Source: Salinilacustrithrix sp034522155 | GTDB taxonomy: Bacteria > Actinomycetota > Acidimicrobiia > Acidimicrobiales > Salinilacustritrichaceae | Assembly (NCBI GenBank): GCA_034522155.1 | Contig: JAXHLP010000002.1 | Span: forward strand, 426,724 to 490,723 | Reading direction: 5' to 3' | DNA length: 64,000 nt | In this document: positions 20,045 to 27,769 of the stretch, in pieces | Numbering within the stretch: the stretch's first letter is position 1 | Layout: each line of letters opens with the position of its first letter | The notes under the pieces: model-generated | Told to the model about the DNA's origin: nothing | Seen by the model: the letters and a program-made list of their open reading frames with translations, nothing else | Databases searched by the model: none | Program-made: the position numbers and the translations under genes

Positions 20045-21233
20045 CTTCACGTTCACGTCCGAATCCGTCTCGGAGGGCCATCCCGACAAGATGGCCGACC
20101 AGATCTCGGACGCGATCCTCGACGAGATCCTGACGACCGATCCGATGGCCCGCGTCGCGTGCGAGACCATGGTGACCACCGGGCTCGCCATCGTCTCGGG
20201 CGAGATCACGACCACCGCCTACGTCGAGATCGCCGACATCGTGCGTCGCACGATCAAGGAGATCGGCTACGACCGCGAGTCGATGGGCTTCGACGGCAAC
20301 ACCTGTGGCGTGATGACCTCGATCGACCCGCAGAGTCCCGACATCGCCCAGGGCGTGGACAAGGCCTACGAGACCCGCACGGGCGTCCGCGAAGACGAGA
20401 TCGACGATCAGGGCGCCGGCGACCAGGGCATGATGTTCGGCTACGCGTGCGACGAGAACGACGCGATGATGCCCACGCCGGTCCACCTCGCACATCGCCT
20501 CCTCGAGCGCCTCGCCGAGGTCCGTCGGGCCGGGATCCTCCCGTACCTGCGGCCCGACTCCAAGAGCCAGGTCACCCTCGACTACGAGGACGGCCAGCCC
20601 AAGGAACTCAAGACCGTGCTGATCTCCACCCAGCACGCCCCGGGCCACGACGGCGAGACCCTGATCAAGCCCGACCTCCTCGAGGAGGTCATCCGACCGA
20701 CGCTGCCCGAGCAGTTCGCCGACGACGACTTCCAGGTGCTGGTCAACCCGACGGGCACCTTCGAGCTCGGCGGCCCCCACGCCGACTGCGGCCTCACCGG
20801 CCGCAAGATCATCGTCGACACCTATGGCGGCTGGGCCCGCCACGGCGGCGGTGCGTTCTCCGGCAAGGACCCGTCCAAGGTCGACCGCTCGGCCGCGTAC
20901 GCCACCCGCTGGGTGGCCAAGAACCTCGTGGCCGCGGGTGCCGCCAAGCGCTGCGAGGTCCAGGTCGCCTACGCCATCGGCGTGAGCCACCCCGTATCGA
21001 TCATGGTCGAGACCTTCGGCACCGAGAACGTCGATCCGGCCAAGATCGAGGCCGCCGTGCGCGAGGTCTTCGACCTCCGGCCCGGTGCGATCCTGCGTGA
21101 CCTCGACCTGCGCAAGCCGATCTACCGCAAGACCGCGGCATACGGCCACTTCGGTCGCACTGGCGAGCCCGGCGAGTTCCCGTGGGAGCAGATCAACAAG
21201 GTCGACGACGTGAAGTCGGCCCTCGGCCTGTAG
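20037..21233 (+). CDS. metK: S-adenosylmethionine synthetase
   Basis: Makes SAM from methionine and ATP. At 398 residues it shows the ATP site SEGHPDKMADQISDAILD, the signature GAGDQGMMFGYAC, the phosphate loop GGAFSGKDPSKVDRSAAY, and the flexible active-site loop. A ribosome site AGGAGAGAAG lies in the end of coaBC, just before ATG 20037. No SAM riboswitch is visible. The stop TAG directly abuts the priA start. Confidence 0.97.
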   Translation: MSSFTFTSESVSEGHPDKMADQISDAILDEILTTDPMARVACETMVTTGLAIVSGEITTTAYVEIADIVRRTIKEIGYDRESMGFDGNTCGVMTSIDPQSPDIAQGVDKAYETRTGVREDEIDDQGAGDQGMMFGYACDENDAMMPTPVHLAHRLLERLAEVRRAGILPYLRPDSKSQVTLDYEDGQPKELKTVLISTQHAPGHDGETLIKPDLLEEVIRPTLPEQFADDDFQVLVNPTGTFELGGPHADCGLTGRKIIVDTYGGWARHGGGAFSGKDPSKVDRSAAYATRWVAKNLVAAGAAKRCEVQVAYAIGVSHPVSIMVETFGTENVDPAKIEAAVREVFDLRPGAILRDLDLRKPIYRKTAAYGHFGRTGEPGEFPWEQINKVDDVKSALGL

Positions 21234-23039
21234 ATGTCCCGGACGAATGCGGAGCATTCGTCATCGAACCCGAAGGGTTCGCGCGACCGACGGTCGCACG
21301 TCGTCCGGGTACTGCCCGACCAGACGGGTCTCACCAAGACCTTCGACTACCTCGTCCCGCCCGATCTCGTCCCCGAGGCGTGGGCGGGACGAGTCGCGCC
21401 GGGGACCATGGTGCGGGTCGCCCTCGGCCCTCGTCGGGTGGGGGCCTGGGTGGTCGAGGTCGGCGTCGAGCCGCCCGCCGACGTCGACCTGCGCCCGATC
21501 GCCAAGATCAGCGGACACGGGCCGTCGGCCGAGATCATCGACCTGGCCCGCTGGGCCCGTTGGCGCTGGGCCGCCCGCACGCCGGTGCCGTTCCTGCGGA
21601 CGGCATCGCCCGAGCGGATGGTCGGCGCCCTGGCACCAGCGGGTGTCCGGCGCCACCCCGTGCCGCCGTGCGACGACGAGGTCATCCAGGGCGCGTTCGC
21701 CGACCAGCCCACCGTCCTGCGGCTGCCGCCCACCGCGGACATGATCCCGGTGGTGCAGGCGGCGGCGTCGTTCGGCGACCCGCTGCTGGTGTGCACGTCG
21801 CGTCGCCAGGCCACCGCGGTCGCCCGGCGCCTGGAGCGTGCGGGTGTGCCCACCGTTCTGCACCCGGCCGGTTGGGAGCGGGCCGCGGCCGGAGGCGTGG
21901 CCGTGGTGGGGACCCGGGCCTCGGTGTGGGCCACCATGCCCTCGCCTGCGGCCATCGTGGTGTTCGATGAGCACGACGAGGTCCACCAGGAGGAACGGAC
22001 CCCGACCTGGCACGTCCGCGACGTGGCGCTCGAGCGGGCCCGGCGCCTCGGTATCCCGTGCGTGCTGACCTCGCCGATGCCCTCGCTCGAGGCCCTGGAC
22101 CGGGCGGCGCTGGTCACGGTCGACCACGGCCGAGAACGCCACGGGTGGCCTCGCGTGGTCGTCGCCGACCGGCGAGAGGAGGACCGGGCCCGCAACGCCC
22201 TCTTCTCACCCACGCTGGCGTCGCTGGTGCACTCCGATGACCGGGTGGTCTGCGTGCTCAATCAGAAGGGACGGGCGTCGCTGCTGGCCTGCGACGCGTG
22301 CGGCGACGTCGCCCGGTGCGCCGAGTGCGACGCGGCCGTGCAGCGCCCCGGCGACGAGCTCCACTGCCGGCGGTGCGGCACCACCCGGCCGGTGGTCTGC
22401 GGTCGTTGCGGCAGCACCCGCCTCAAGACGGTCCGCATGGGGGTCAGTCGAGTGCGCGACGACCTCGAGGCCCTCGCTGGTGAGCCGGTGGTGGAGATCA
22501 CCGCCGACACACCCGACGCCGTGGTCGGCGACGCCCGCCTTGCCGTCGGTACCGAGGCCGTGCTCCACCGCGTGACCAGCGCCGACGTGGTGGCCTTCCT
22601 CGACCTCGACCAGGAGCTCCTCGCGCCACGGTACCGGGCCGCCGAGCAGGCCCTGGCGCTGCTGGTCCGGGCCGCCCGACTCGTGGGCGATCGTCACGGG
22701 ACGGGGCGCCTGTTGCTCCAGACACGCGCCCCCGACCACGAAGTCGTCCGGGCCGCCCTCGAAGGCGACCCCACCCTGGTGAGCGACGCCGAACGGGCCC
22801 GCCGGCTCGACTTCGGCTTCCCACCGGTGACGGCGATGGCCGAGGTGGGCGGCGCCGCCGCTGACGAGTTCATCGAGCGGCTCGAGTCCCTGGATGCCCC
22901 CGAGGTGCAGTCGATCGGGCCGGTGGACGGGACCTGGCAGGTGCGTGCTCCCGACCACACCGCCCTGTGTGACGCCCTGGCGGCCGTCGAACGTCCATCG
23001 GGGCGCCTGCGCCTCGTGGTCGACCCGCTCCGCTCCTGA
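21234..23039 (+). CDS. priA: Primosomal protein N' (PriA), predicted helicase-inactive
   Basis: PriA directs restart of stalled replication forks. The 601-residue protein has the N-terminal DNA-binding domain (LTKTFDYLVP), a helicase-like body and the zinc region with paired cysteines (CDACGDVARCAECD, CRRCGTT, CGRCGST). No Walker A GKT is present where expected, and the DEAH-box region reads VFDEHDEVHQEE, so ATPase activity is doubtful, as in other actinobacterial PriA proteins. Residues 3-22 are encoded by three tandem perfect hairpins (21242-21298) and are not family sequence. ATG 21234 immediately follows metK; no later conventional start precedes the conserved domain. Confidence 0.88.
   Translation: MSRTNAEHSSSNPKGSRDRRSHVVRVLPDQTGLTKTFDYLVPPDLVPEAWAGRVAPGTMVRVALGPRRVGAWVVEVGVEPPADVDLRPIAKISGHGPSAEIIDLARWARWRWAARTPVPFLRTASPERMVGALAPAGVRRHPVPPCDDEVIQGAFADQPTVLRLPPTADMIPVVQAAASFGDPLLVCTSRRQATAVARRLERAGVPTVLHPAGWERAAAGGVAVVGTRASVWATMPSPAAIVVFDEHDEVHQEERTPTWHVRDVALERARRLGIPCVLTSPMPSLEALDRAALVTVDHGRERHGWPRVVVADRREEDRARNALFSPTLASLVHSDDRVVCVLNQKGRASLLACDACGDVARCAECDAAVQRPGDELHCRRCGTTRPVVCGRCGSTRLKTVRMGVSRVRDDLEALAGEPVVEITADTPDAVVGDARLAVGTEAVLHRVTSADVVAFLDLDQELLAPRYRAAEQALALLVRAARLVGDRHGTGRLLLQTRAPDHEVVRAALEGDPTLVSDAERARRLDFGFPPVTAMAEVGGAAADEFIERLESLDAPEVQSIGPVDGTWQVRAPDHTALCDALAAVERPSGRLRLVVDPLRS
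21242..21262. repeat. GACGAATGC palindrome, copy in priA
   Basis: Perfect 9-bp inverted repeat around a GGA spacer, followed by ATC. The same palindrome with the spacer TCC occurs at 29409-29429 in the end of ribE. Here it is the first of three tandem hairpins: the others are CGAACC/GGTTCG (21264-21280) and GCGACC/GGTCGC (21284-21298). Confidence 0.7.
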
Positions 23040-23055
23040 GCGCGCACCGGGCGGC

Positions 23056-23667
23056 TCAGGCTGCGCCGACGTGGAGGAGGCGGTAGCCCTGCTTCGAGGC
23101 CAGCCGCTCGACAGGGTGCCCCTGGTCGGCGAGCCAGTGGTGCAGTGAGTCGGCCCCGAGGTGGCGGTTGACGACGAGTACGGCGATGCCGGCCGGGGCG
23201 AGCTGGCCCAGCCGGTGCGTCAGCAGGTCGTGGAGCCCGGGCTTGCCGATGCGGATCGGCGGGTTCGACCAGATGAGGTCGAAGGGACCCTCGACCTCGT
23301 CCGGAGCCACGGTGGTCACGTTGTCGAGCCGGAGGGCGGCAGCGTTCGCCGCGGTCAGCGCCCGGGCGCGCTCGTTGACGTCGGTGGCCACGACGGTGGC
23401 GGCGGGCGCGAGCGTGGCCAACACGACCGCGATCGGTCCGTAGCCGCATCCCAGGTCGAGGAAGCGTCCTGACGCCGGTGGGTCGGGGGCCCGGTCGAGC
23501 AGCAGCGCGGTGCCGGGGTCGATGCGGCCGGGGGAGAACACTCCCCGATCGGCGGTCAGCGCCACGTCGAGGCCCCGACCGCGCAGGGCGACGGTGGTGG
23601 GACGTGAGCCCGCCGCCGGGGACGGACTGAAGTAGTGGTCGTCTCTTGGCTCGCCTGCGGGGCACAC
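23056..23667 (-). CDS. Class I SAM-dependent methyltransferase, RsmC-like
   Basis: Predicted 203-residue methyltransferase resembling the C-terminal domain of RsmC, which modifies a guanine of 16S rRNA. It has the SAM motif DLGCGYGPIAVVLA, the acidic end of strand 2 in VVATDVNERA, and the catalytic SNPPIRIG (NPP) motif for base amino groups. It begins HYFSPSP as these proteins often do. GTG 23667 was chosen because a -10 box lies 8 bases upstream and longer forms would run into def. The RNA target is inferred from family only. Confidence 0.8.
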   Translation of the reverse strand: MCPAGEPRDDHYFSPSPAAGSRPTTVALRGRGLDVALTADRGVFSPGRIDPGTALLLDRAPDPPASGRFLDLGCGYGPIAVVLATLAPAATVVATDVNERARALTAANAAALRLDNVTTVAPDEVEGPFDLIWSNPPIRIGKPGLHDLLTHRLGQLAPAGIAVLVVNRHLGADSLHHWLADQGHPVERLASKQGYRLLHVGAA

Positions 23668-23675
23668 CGGGACCG

Positions 23676-23685
23676 ACGGTAGCCT
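23676..23685. promoter_or_regulatory. Overlapping divergent -10 boxes of def and the RsmC-like gene
   Basis: The ten bases ACGGTAGCCT contain TAGCCT on the plus strand (23680-23685, 7 bases before the def GTG) and TACCGT on the minus strand (23681-23676, 8 bases before the methyltransferase GTG). The two boxes share the TA at 23680-23681. Both transcripts would be leaderless. Confidence 0.65.
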
Positions 23686-23692
23686 CGGTCCC

Positions 23693-24247
23693 GTGAGTGC
23701 CCCGTACACCATCCGTGTGGTCGGCGACCCGGTGCTTCGCTCGGCGGCGACCGAGATCACCGACATCGATGGTCGCCTGGCCAAGCTCGCCGACGACATG
23801 CTGGAGACCATGTACGACGTCCCCGGGCTGGGTCTCGCGGCACCCCAGATCGGCGTGGGTCGGCGCCTGTTCGTCTACGACCTCGATCCCGAGCACCGCG
23901 GCGACCCGCACGTGCTCGTCAACCCGCGCATCGTCGAGACCCGGGGCGAGTGGGCCTACGACGAGGGCTGCCTGTCGATCCCCGGCATGTCGTTCGAGAT
24001 CATCCGCCCCAAGGAGGTGCACCTCGTGGGCGTCGACCTCGACGGCAACGAGGTGTCCATCGAGGCCGACGAGATCACGGCGCGGCTCTTCCAGCACGAG
24101 CTCGACCATCTCGACGGGGTCCTCATGACCGAGCGCATGGATCCCGACACCAAGAAGCAGGCGCTCCGCGAGATCCGCGCCATGCGCGACCGCCTCGAGG
24201 GCGATGGCGCCGCCAACGGGTCCTCGAAGGGTCTGCACTTCGGTTGA
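23693..24247 (+). CDS. def: Peptide deformylase
   Basis: Removes the formyl group from nascent proteins using an active-site metal. The 184-residue product has all three motifs: GLAAPQIG, EGCLSIPG with the metal cysteine, and QHELDHLDG with two metal histidines and the catalytic Glu. GTG 23693 lies at the predicted transcription start, with no leader. It is followed directly by fmt, its functional counterpart, and then rsmB. Confidence 0.96.
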   Translation: MSAPYTIRVVGDPVLRSAATEITDIDGRLAKLADDMLETMYDVPGLGLAAPQIGVGRRLFVYDLDPEHRGDPHVLVNPRIVETRGEWAYDEGCLSIPGMSFEIIRPKEVHLVGVDLDGNEVSIEADEITARLFQHELDHLDGVLMTERMDPDTKKQALREIRAMRDRLEGDGAANGSSKGLHFG

Positions 24248-24248
24248 C

Positions 24249-25130
24249 ATGACCTCTGCAGGAGCGGCCGGGCGCGCCGACACCGACCTGCCCCGCCTCG
24301 CCTACCTGGGCTCGCCCGAGCTGTCCGTGCCCCCGCTGCGGGCGCTGGTGGCCGCCGGCTTCCCGGTCGAGATCGTGGTGACCAACCCTGACCGGCGCCG
24401 CGGCCGTGGCGGGTCGACCACGCCGACACCGGTCAAGGCGGCCGCCACCGAGCTGGGCCTGCCCGTGACCCACGAGGTCGACACCGTGCTGGGTGCCGGT
24501 CTCGACCTCGGCGTGGTCGTGGCGTTCGGCCAGATCATCCGGCCGCACGTGCTGGCCGAGCTGGCCATGGTCAACCTCCACTTCTCGCTGTTGCCGCGAT
24601 GGCGAGGGGCCGCGCCGGTCGAGCGGGCCGTGCTCGCCGGCGACGCGGTCACCGGCGTCGACCTCATGGACGTCGCCGAGGGTCTCGACACCGGCGGCAT
24701 CCGTGCGCGGGCCGAGCTCGAGATCGGCGACGACGAGACGGTCGACGAGCTCCGGGGGCGTCTCGTCGAGGCCGGCACGGAGCTGCTGGTGACTGTGCTC
24801 CGCGATGGCCTGCCCCCAGCCCGACCCCAGGACGGCACCCCCACCTACGCCGACAAGATCACCGCCGACGACCTCCACATCGACTGGGACGCGCCCACCG
24901 AGCACATCCACCGGCAGGTGCGGGTCGGTGGAGCCTGGACCACCTGGGACGGCGAACGGTTCAAGGTGTGGCGCACCGCGCGGCCGGTCACCGGCGACGG
25001 CATCGTCCATCCGACCGGCGACGGCGAGATCGAGCTGCTCGAGGTCCAACCGGCCGGCAAGTCCCGTATGGACGCGGCAGCGTGGGCCAACGGCGCCCGC
25101 TGGACCGCTGACGATCGGCTGGGCACGTGA
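24249..25130 (+). CDS. fmt: Methionyl-tRNA formyltransferase
   Basis: Formylates initiator Met-tRNA with 10-formyl-THF. The 293-residue protein has YLGSPELSVPPL at the N-terminus, the catalytic block NLHFSLLPRWRGAAP with Asn and His, the Asp in EGLDTGGI, and a C-terminal OB-like domain starting near TADDLHIDW. ATG 24249 is one base after the def stop; a longer frame upstream overlaps def and is unlikely. It overlaps rsmB by 4 bases. Confidence 0.95.
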   Translation: MTSAGAAGRADTDLPRLAYLGSPELSVPPLRALVAAGFPVEIVVTNPDRRRGRGGSTTPTPVKAAATELGLPVTHEVDTVLGAGLDLGVVVAFGQIIRPHVLAELAMVNLHFSLLPRWRGAAPVERAVLAGDAVTGVDLMDVAEGLDTGGIRARAELEIGDDETVDELRGRLVEAGTELLVTVLRDGLPPARPQDGTPTYADKITADDLHIDWDAPTEHIHRQVRVGGAWTTWDGERFKVWRTARPVTGDGIVHPTGDGEIELLEVQPAGKSRMDAAAWANGARWTADDRLGT

Positions 25131-26245
25131 CCGCGGAGGCGACGCGCGACCTGGGCGTGGAGACCCGCCGGGCGGCTCTCGAAGCACTGCTGCGTGTCGA
25201 GAACGACGGCGCCTACGCCAACCTGGCCACCGACGCCATTCTCGAGCGTTCCGGCCTCGAGCCCCGCGACCGGGGGTTCGTGACCGATCTGGTCTACGGC
25301 ACGTGCCGGATGCAACGTGGCTGTGACCACCTCGTCGACCGGCATCGTCGGGGTGAGGTGAGCACGCGCGTGCGCGTCGCCCTGCGGCTCGGCGCCTACC
25401 AGCTCGCCTTCGGTGGGGTGGCGGCCCACGCATCGGTCAGCGCCACCGTGGGGGCCTCGCCCCGGCCGGCACGCGGCCTGGTGAACGCGGTGCTGCGCCG
25501 GGTGGCCGACGACGTGGCCGACGGCGTCGCCTGGCCCGACGAGGCGACCAGACTGTCGTATCCCGACTGGATCGTGCGAGAGCTCCAGGAGTTCCTCGGC
25601 TCCGAGCGTGCCCACGTCTGTCTCGGGGCCATGAACGTGCCGGCCACCACCCACGTCCGGGCCGATGGCTATGTCCAGGACGTGGCGTCACAGGCCGTGA
25701 TCGAGGCCGTCGCTGCCCAGCCCCACGACCGGGTGCTCGACCTGTGTGCGGCGCCGGGTGGCAAGGCCACGGGCATCGCCGCCGCATCCGGCGCCGTGGT
25801 CGCGGCCGATCGGTCGACCACCCGGGCGCCGCTGGTCCGCGACAACGCCCGCTCGACCGGTACCCGGGTGCCCGTCGTGGTCGCCGACGGTCATGACGCC
25901 CCGTTCCCGCCCGCGAGCTTCGATCGGGTCCTGGTCGACGCCCCGTGTTCCGGGCTGGGGGTGTTGCGCCGCCGGCCCGATGCTCGGTGGCGGATCGATG
26001 TCGACGCCCCAGCCCGCCTCGCCGGCCTCCAGCGCGAGTTGCTCGACGAGGCCGCCCTGCTGGTGGCCCCCGACGGGTTGCTCGTCTACTCGGTGTGCAC
26101 GCTGACCCGGGCCGAGACCGATGAGGTGGTGGGCGACGTCGACCTGCCGGCCGGCTTCGAGTTCGGCGAGCGGACCGTCATCTCACCGGACGAGGACCGC
26201 GACGGCATGTTCGTGGCCACCTGGTGGCGCCGACCGGTTCCGTAG
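25127..26245 (+). CDS. rsmB: 16S rRNA m5C967 methyltransferase, RsmB/Sun family
   Basis: Methylates a cytosine of 16S rRNA. Residues about 10-130 form a NusB-like RNA-binding domain (RRAALEALLRVENDGAYAN, GFVTDLVYGT). The C-terminal half is the methyltransferase: CAAPGGKATGIAA binds SAM, VLVDAPCSGLGVLRRRPD and YSVCTLTRAET contain the two cysteines of the m5C mechanism. It is translationally coupled to fmt. Confidence 0.93.
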   Translation: MTAEATRDLGVETRRAALEALLRVENDGAYANLATDAILERSGLEPRDRGFVTDLVYGTCRMQRGCDHLVDRHRRGEVSTRVRVALRLGAYQLAFGGVAAHASVSATVGASPRPARGLVNAVLRRVADDVADGVAWPDEATRLSYPDWIVRELQEFLGSERAHVCLGAMNVPATTHVRADGYVQDVASQAVIEAVAAQPHDRVLDLCAAPGGKATGIAAASGAVVAADRSTTRAPLVRDNARSTGTRVPVVVADGHDAPFPPASFDRVLVDAPCSGLGVLRRRPDARWRIDVDAPARLAGLQRELLDEAALLVAPDGLLVYSVCTLTRAETDEVVGDVDLPAGFEFGERTVISPDEDRDGMFVATWWRRPVP

Positions 26246-26248
26246 GAT
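26243..26248 (+). promoter_or_regulatory. -10 box of the MoaB-like gene
   Basis: TAGGAT overlaps the end of rsmB and lies 6 bases before ATG 26255, so the transcript would start at or just before the start codon. Confidence 0.55.
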
Positions 26249-26254
26249 CGCGGG

Positions 26255-26740
26255 ATGAACCCGAGCGAGGCCAAGATGAATCCGGCCAAGATCCTGACCG
26301 TGTCCGATGGCGTCGTCGACGGGACGCGAGACGACAAGTCCGGCGAGGTCGTCGCCGAGCATCTCGGCGCGCACGGCTTCGACATCGTCGACCGCCGGGT
26401 GGTCGCCGACGGCATCGAGTCGGTCGCCCGGTCGCTGCGGGAGCTGACCGAGGACTTCGCCGGGCTGGTGGTCACCACGGGCGGAACCGGGTTCGGGCCC
26501 CGCGACCTCACCCCGGAAGGCACCCGCGCGGTCCTCGAGCGCGAGGCCCCCGGCCTCGCCGAGGCGATGCGCCTCGTCAATCCGCTCGGCCGGCTCTCGC
26601 GACAGCGGGCCGGCACCATCGGTACTGCCCTCGTCCTGAACCTGCCCGGGTCGTCGAAGGGCTGCATCGAGTGTCTCGACGCGGTGCTCGACGTGGTCCC
26701 CCACGCCCTCGAGCTCCTGCGGGGCGAACGCCCCCACTGA
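26255..26740 (+). CDS. MoaB/Mog family molybdopterin protein
   Basis: The 161-residue protein has the MoaB/MogA fold, which adenylylates or otherwise processes molybdopterin during molybdenum cofactor synthesis. Visible motifs are TVSDGVVDGTRDDKSG, the central TTGGTGFGPRDLTPEG and the C-terminal LNLPGSSKG. ATG 26255 was preferred to the second in-frame ATG at 26276 because it sits at the predicted transcription start. No other cofactor genes are nearby. Whether it acts as MoaB or MogA is unresolved. Confidence 0.88.
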   Translation: MNPSEAKMNPAKILTVSDGVVDGTRDDKSGEVVAEHLGAHGFDIVDRRVVADGIESVARSLRELTEDFAGLVVTTGGTGFGPRDLTPEGTRAVLEREAPGLAEAMRLVNPLGRLSRQRAGTIGTALVLNLPGSSKGCIECLDAVLDVVPHALELLRGERPH

Positions 26741-26795
26741 CGCCACGGCGCCGACGGATGGGCGCGCTTGGCTTGCCCCTGATCCGCTCGCCTCC

Positions 26796-27683
26796 TCAGA
26801 CCATGCGCAGCTGCTCGCTGTGATCGGTCGGTACGGCGGCCGCAGCCTCGCGGAGGCGTTCGGCGGGCTGGTCGCCGTCGTGGACGACGGCGAAGGCGCC
26901 GACGGGGACGCCCGAGGACACGTCGCGCGCCCAGGTCTCGGCGAGTCGCTGGAACACGGCCGTGGGAGCCTCGGGGTGGCCGGCCACGATGAGGGCGACC
27001 GGAACGCCCTCGGGTGTGACCGAGACGTGGTCCTGGGCCCGCCGACCCGCGGCGAGCACACGGCCGAGCGTGACGCGGTGGTCGAGACGGAAGACGTCGT
27101 CCCAGTCGTCCTGGATGTCGGCGGTGGGGAGCACGTCGGCGCAGAGGATGGCGTCGCCGACCTCGAGCTCGTCGGCCGCGAGCTGGAACGAGCGCCAGGC
27201 CTCGAGGCCGCTCACGGACAGGGTGGTGGGCGCAGGCAGGGCGCTCGTCACCCGTGCCACCGATCGACGCCGTTCGTTCGGCAGGTCGAGCTCGACGGCG
27301 AGGTCGGCGAACACCCGGCCGAGGTGCTCGAAGTCGGGCTTGGTCACGACGGCGTCGGCGCCGGCGTCGTGGAGGATCGTGAGATCGGACGTGTACGCGG
27401 AGAAGACCACGATCTTCACCTCGTCGCCCTCGGCGCGCACCTCGCGGATGACGTCCTCGCCGCTGCCGGCCCGGAGGGCGAGGTCGACCACGATCACGTC
27501 GGGTCGGTAGCGCCCGATCACCTCCAGGGCGGTATGCGGCGAGTCGGCTTCGCCGACAACCTCGAAGGACGCATCGGCCAGCACCCGTTGGATCACGCTG
27601 CGGACGAGCGCGTCGTCATCGCACACGACGGCGCGCGCTGGCATCGTCGCGACGTCCTCGGCGGTGGCGTCGTCCACGGTCAT
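26796..27683 (-). CDS. Response regulator with an unusual C-terminal domain
   Basis: Residues about 17-130 are a receiver domain: acidic pocket CDDDALVR, phosphoacceptor Asp67 in VIVVDLAL, Ser95 in VVFSAYT and Lys115 in VVTKPDF. Residues about 150-295 contain no recognised DNA-binding motif. Their spacing (a FRLDHRVTLGRVLAA stretch, then VALIVAGHPEAPTAVFQRLAETW and VGAFAVVHDGD) recalls a degenerate GGDEF fold, but the GGDEF signature is absent, so enzymatic activity is not predicted. It has no adjacent kinase. A TAGGAT -10 box (minus strand 27719-27714) and a GGGCGAGGA ribosome site precede ATG 27683. Confidence 0.8.
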   Translation of the reverse strand: MTVDDATAEDVATMPARAVVCDDDALVRSVIQRVLADASFEVVGEADSPHTALEVIGRYRPDVIVVDLALRAGSGEDVIREVRAEGDEVKIVVFSAYTSDLTILHDAGADAVVTKPDFEHLGRVFADLAVELDLPNERRRSVARVTSALPAPTTLSVSGLEAWRSFQLAADELEVGDAILCADVLPTADIQDDWDDVFRLDHRVTLGRVLAAGRRAQDHVSVTPEGVPVALIVAGHPEAPTAVFQRLAETWARDVSSGVPVGAFAVVHDGDQPAERLREAAAAVPTDHSEQLRMV

Positions 27684-27713
27684 TCCTCGCCCTTCAGGGG
27701 CTTCCGCGGCCGG

Positions 27714-27719
27714 ATCCTA
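27714..27719 (-). promoter_or_regulatory. -10 box of the response regulator gene
   Basis: TAGGAT on the minus strand, 30 bases before the ATG at 27683, giving a short leader of about 23 bases that contains GGGCGAGGA as ribosome site. Confidence 0.5.
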
Positions 27720-27756
27720 ACCCTGCGCTCATGGGAAGCGGGTGAGGGTCCGCCGG

Positions 27757-27762
27757 TAGCCT
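27757..27762 (+). promoter_or_regulatory. -10 box of ribD
   Basis: TAGCCT followed by 7 bases and GTG 27770. The arrangement CGGTAGCCTCGG is the same as at def. No FMN riboswitch fits in the short upstream gap. Confidence 0.6.
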
Positions 27763-27769
27763 CGGCGTG

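Noticed and set aside
27684..27769. FMN riboswitch before ribD
   Set aside because: The gap is 86 bases, lacks the conserved FMN elements, and ribD appears leaderless.
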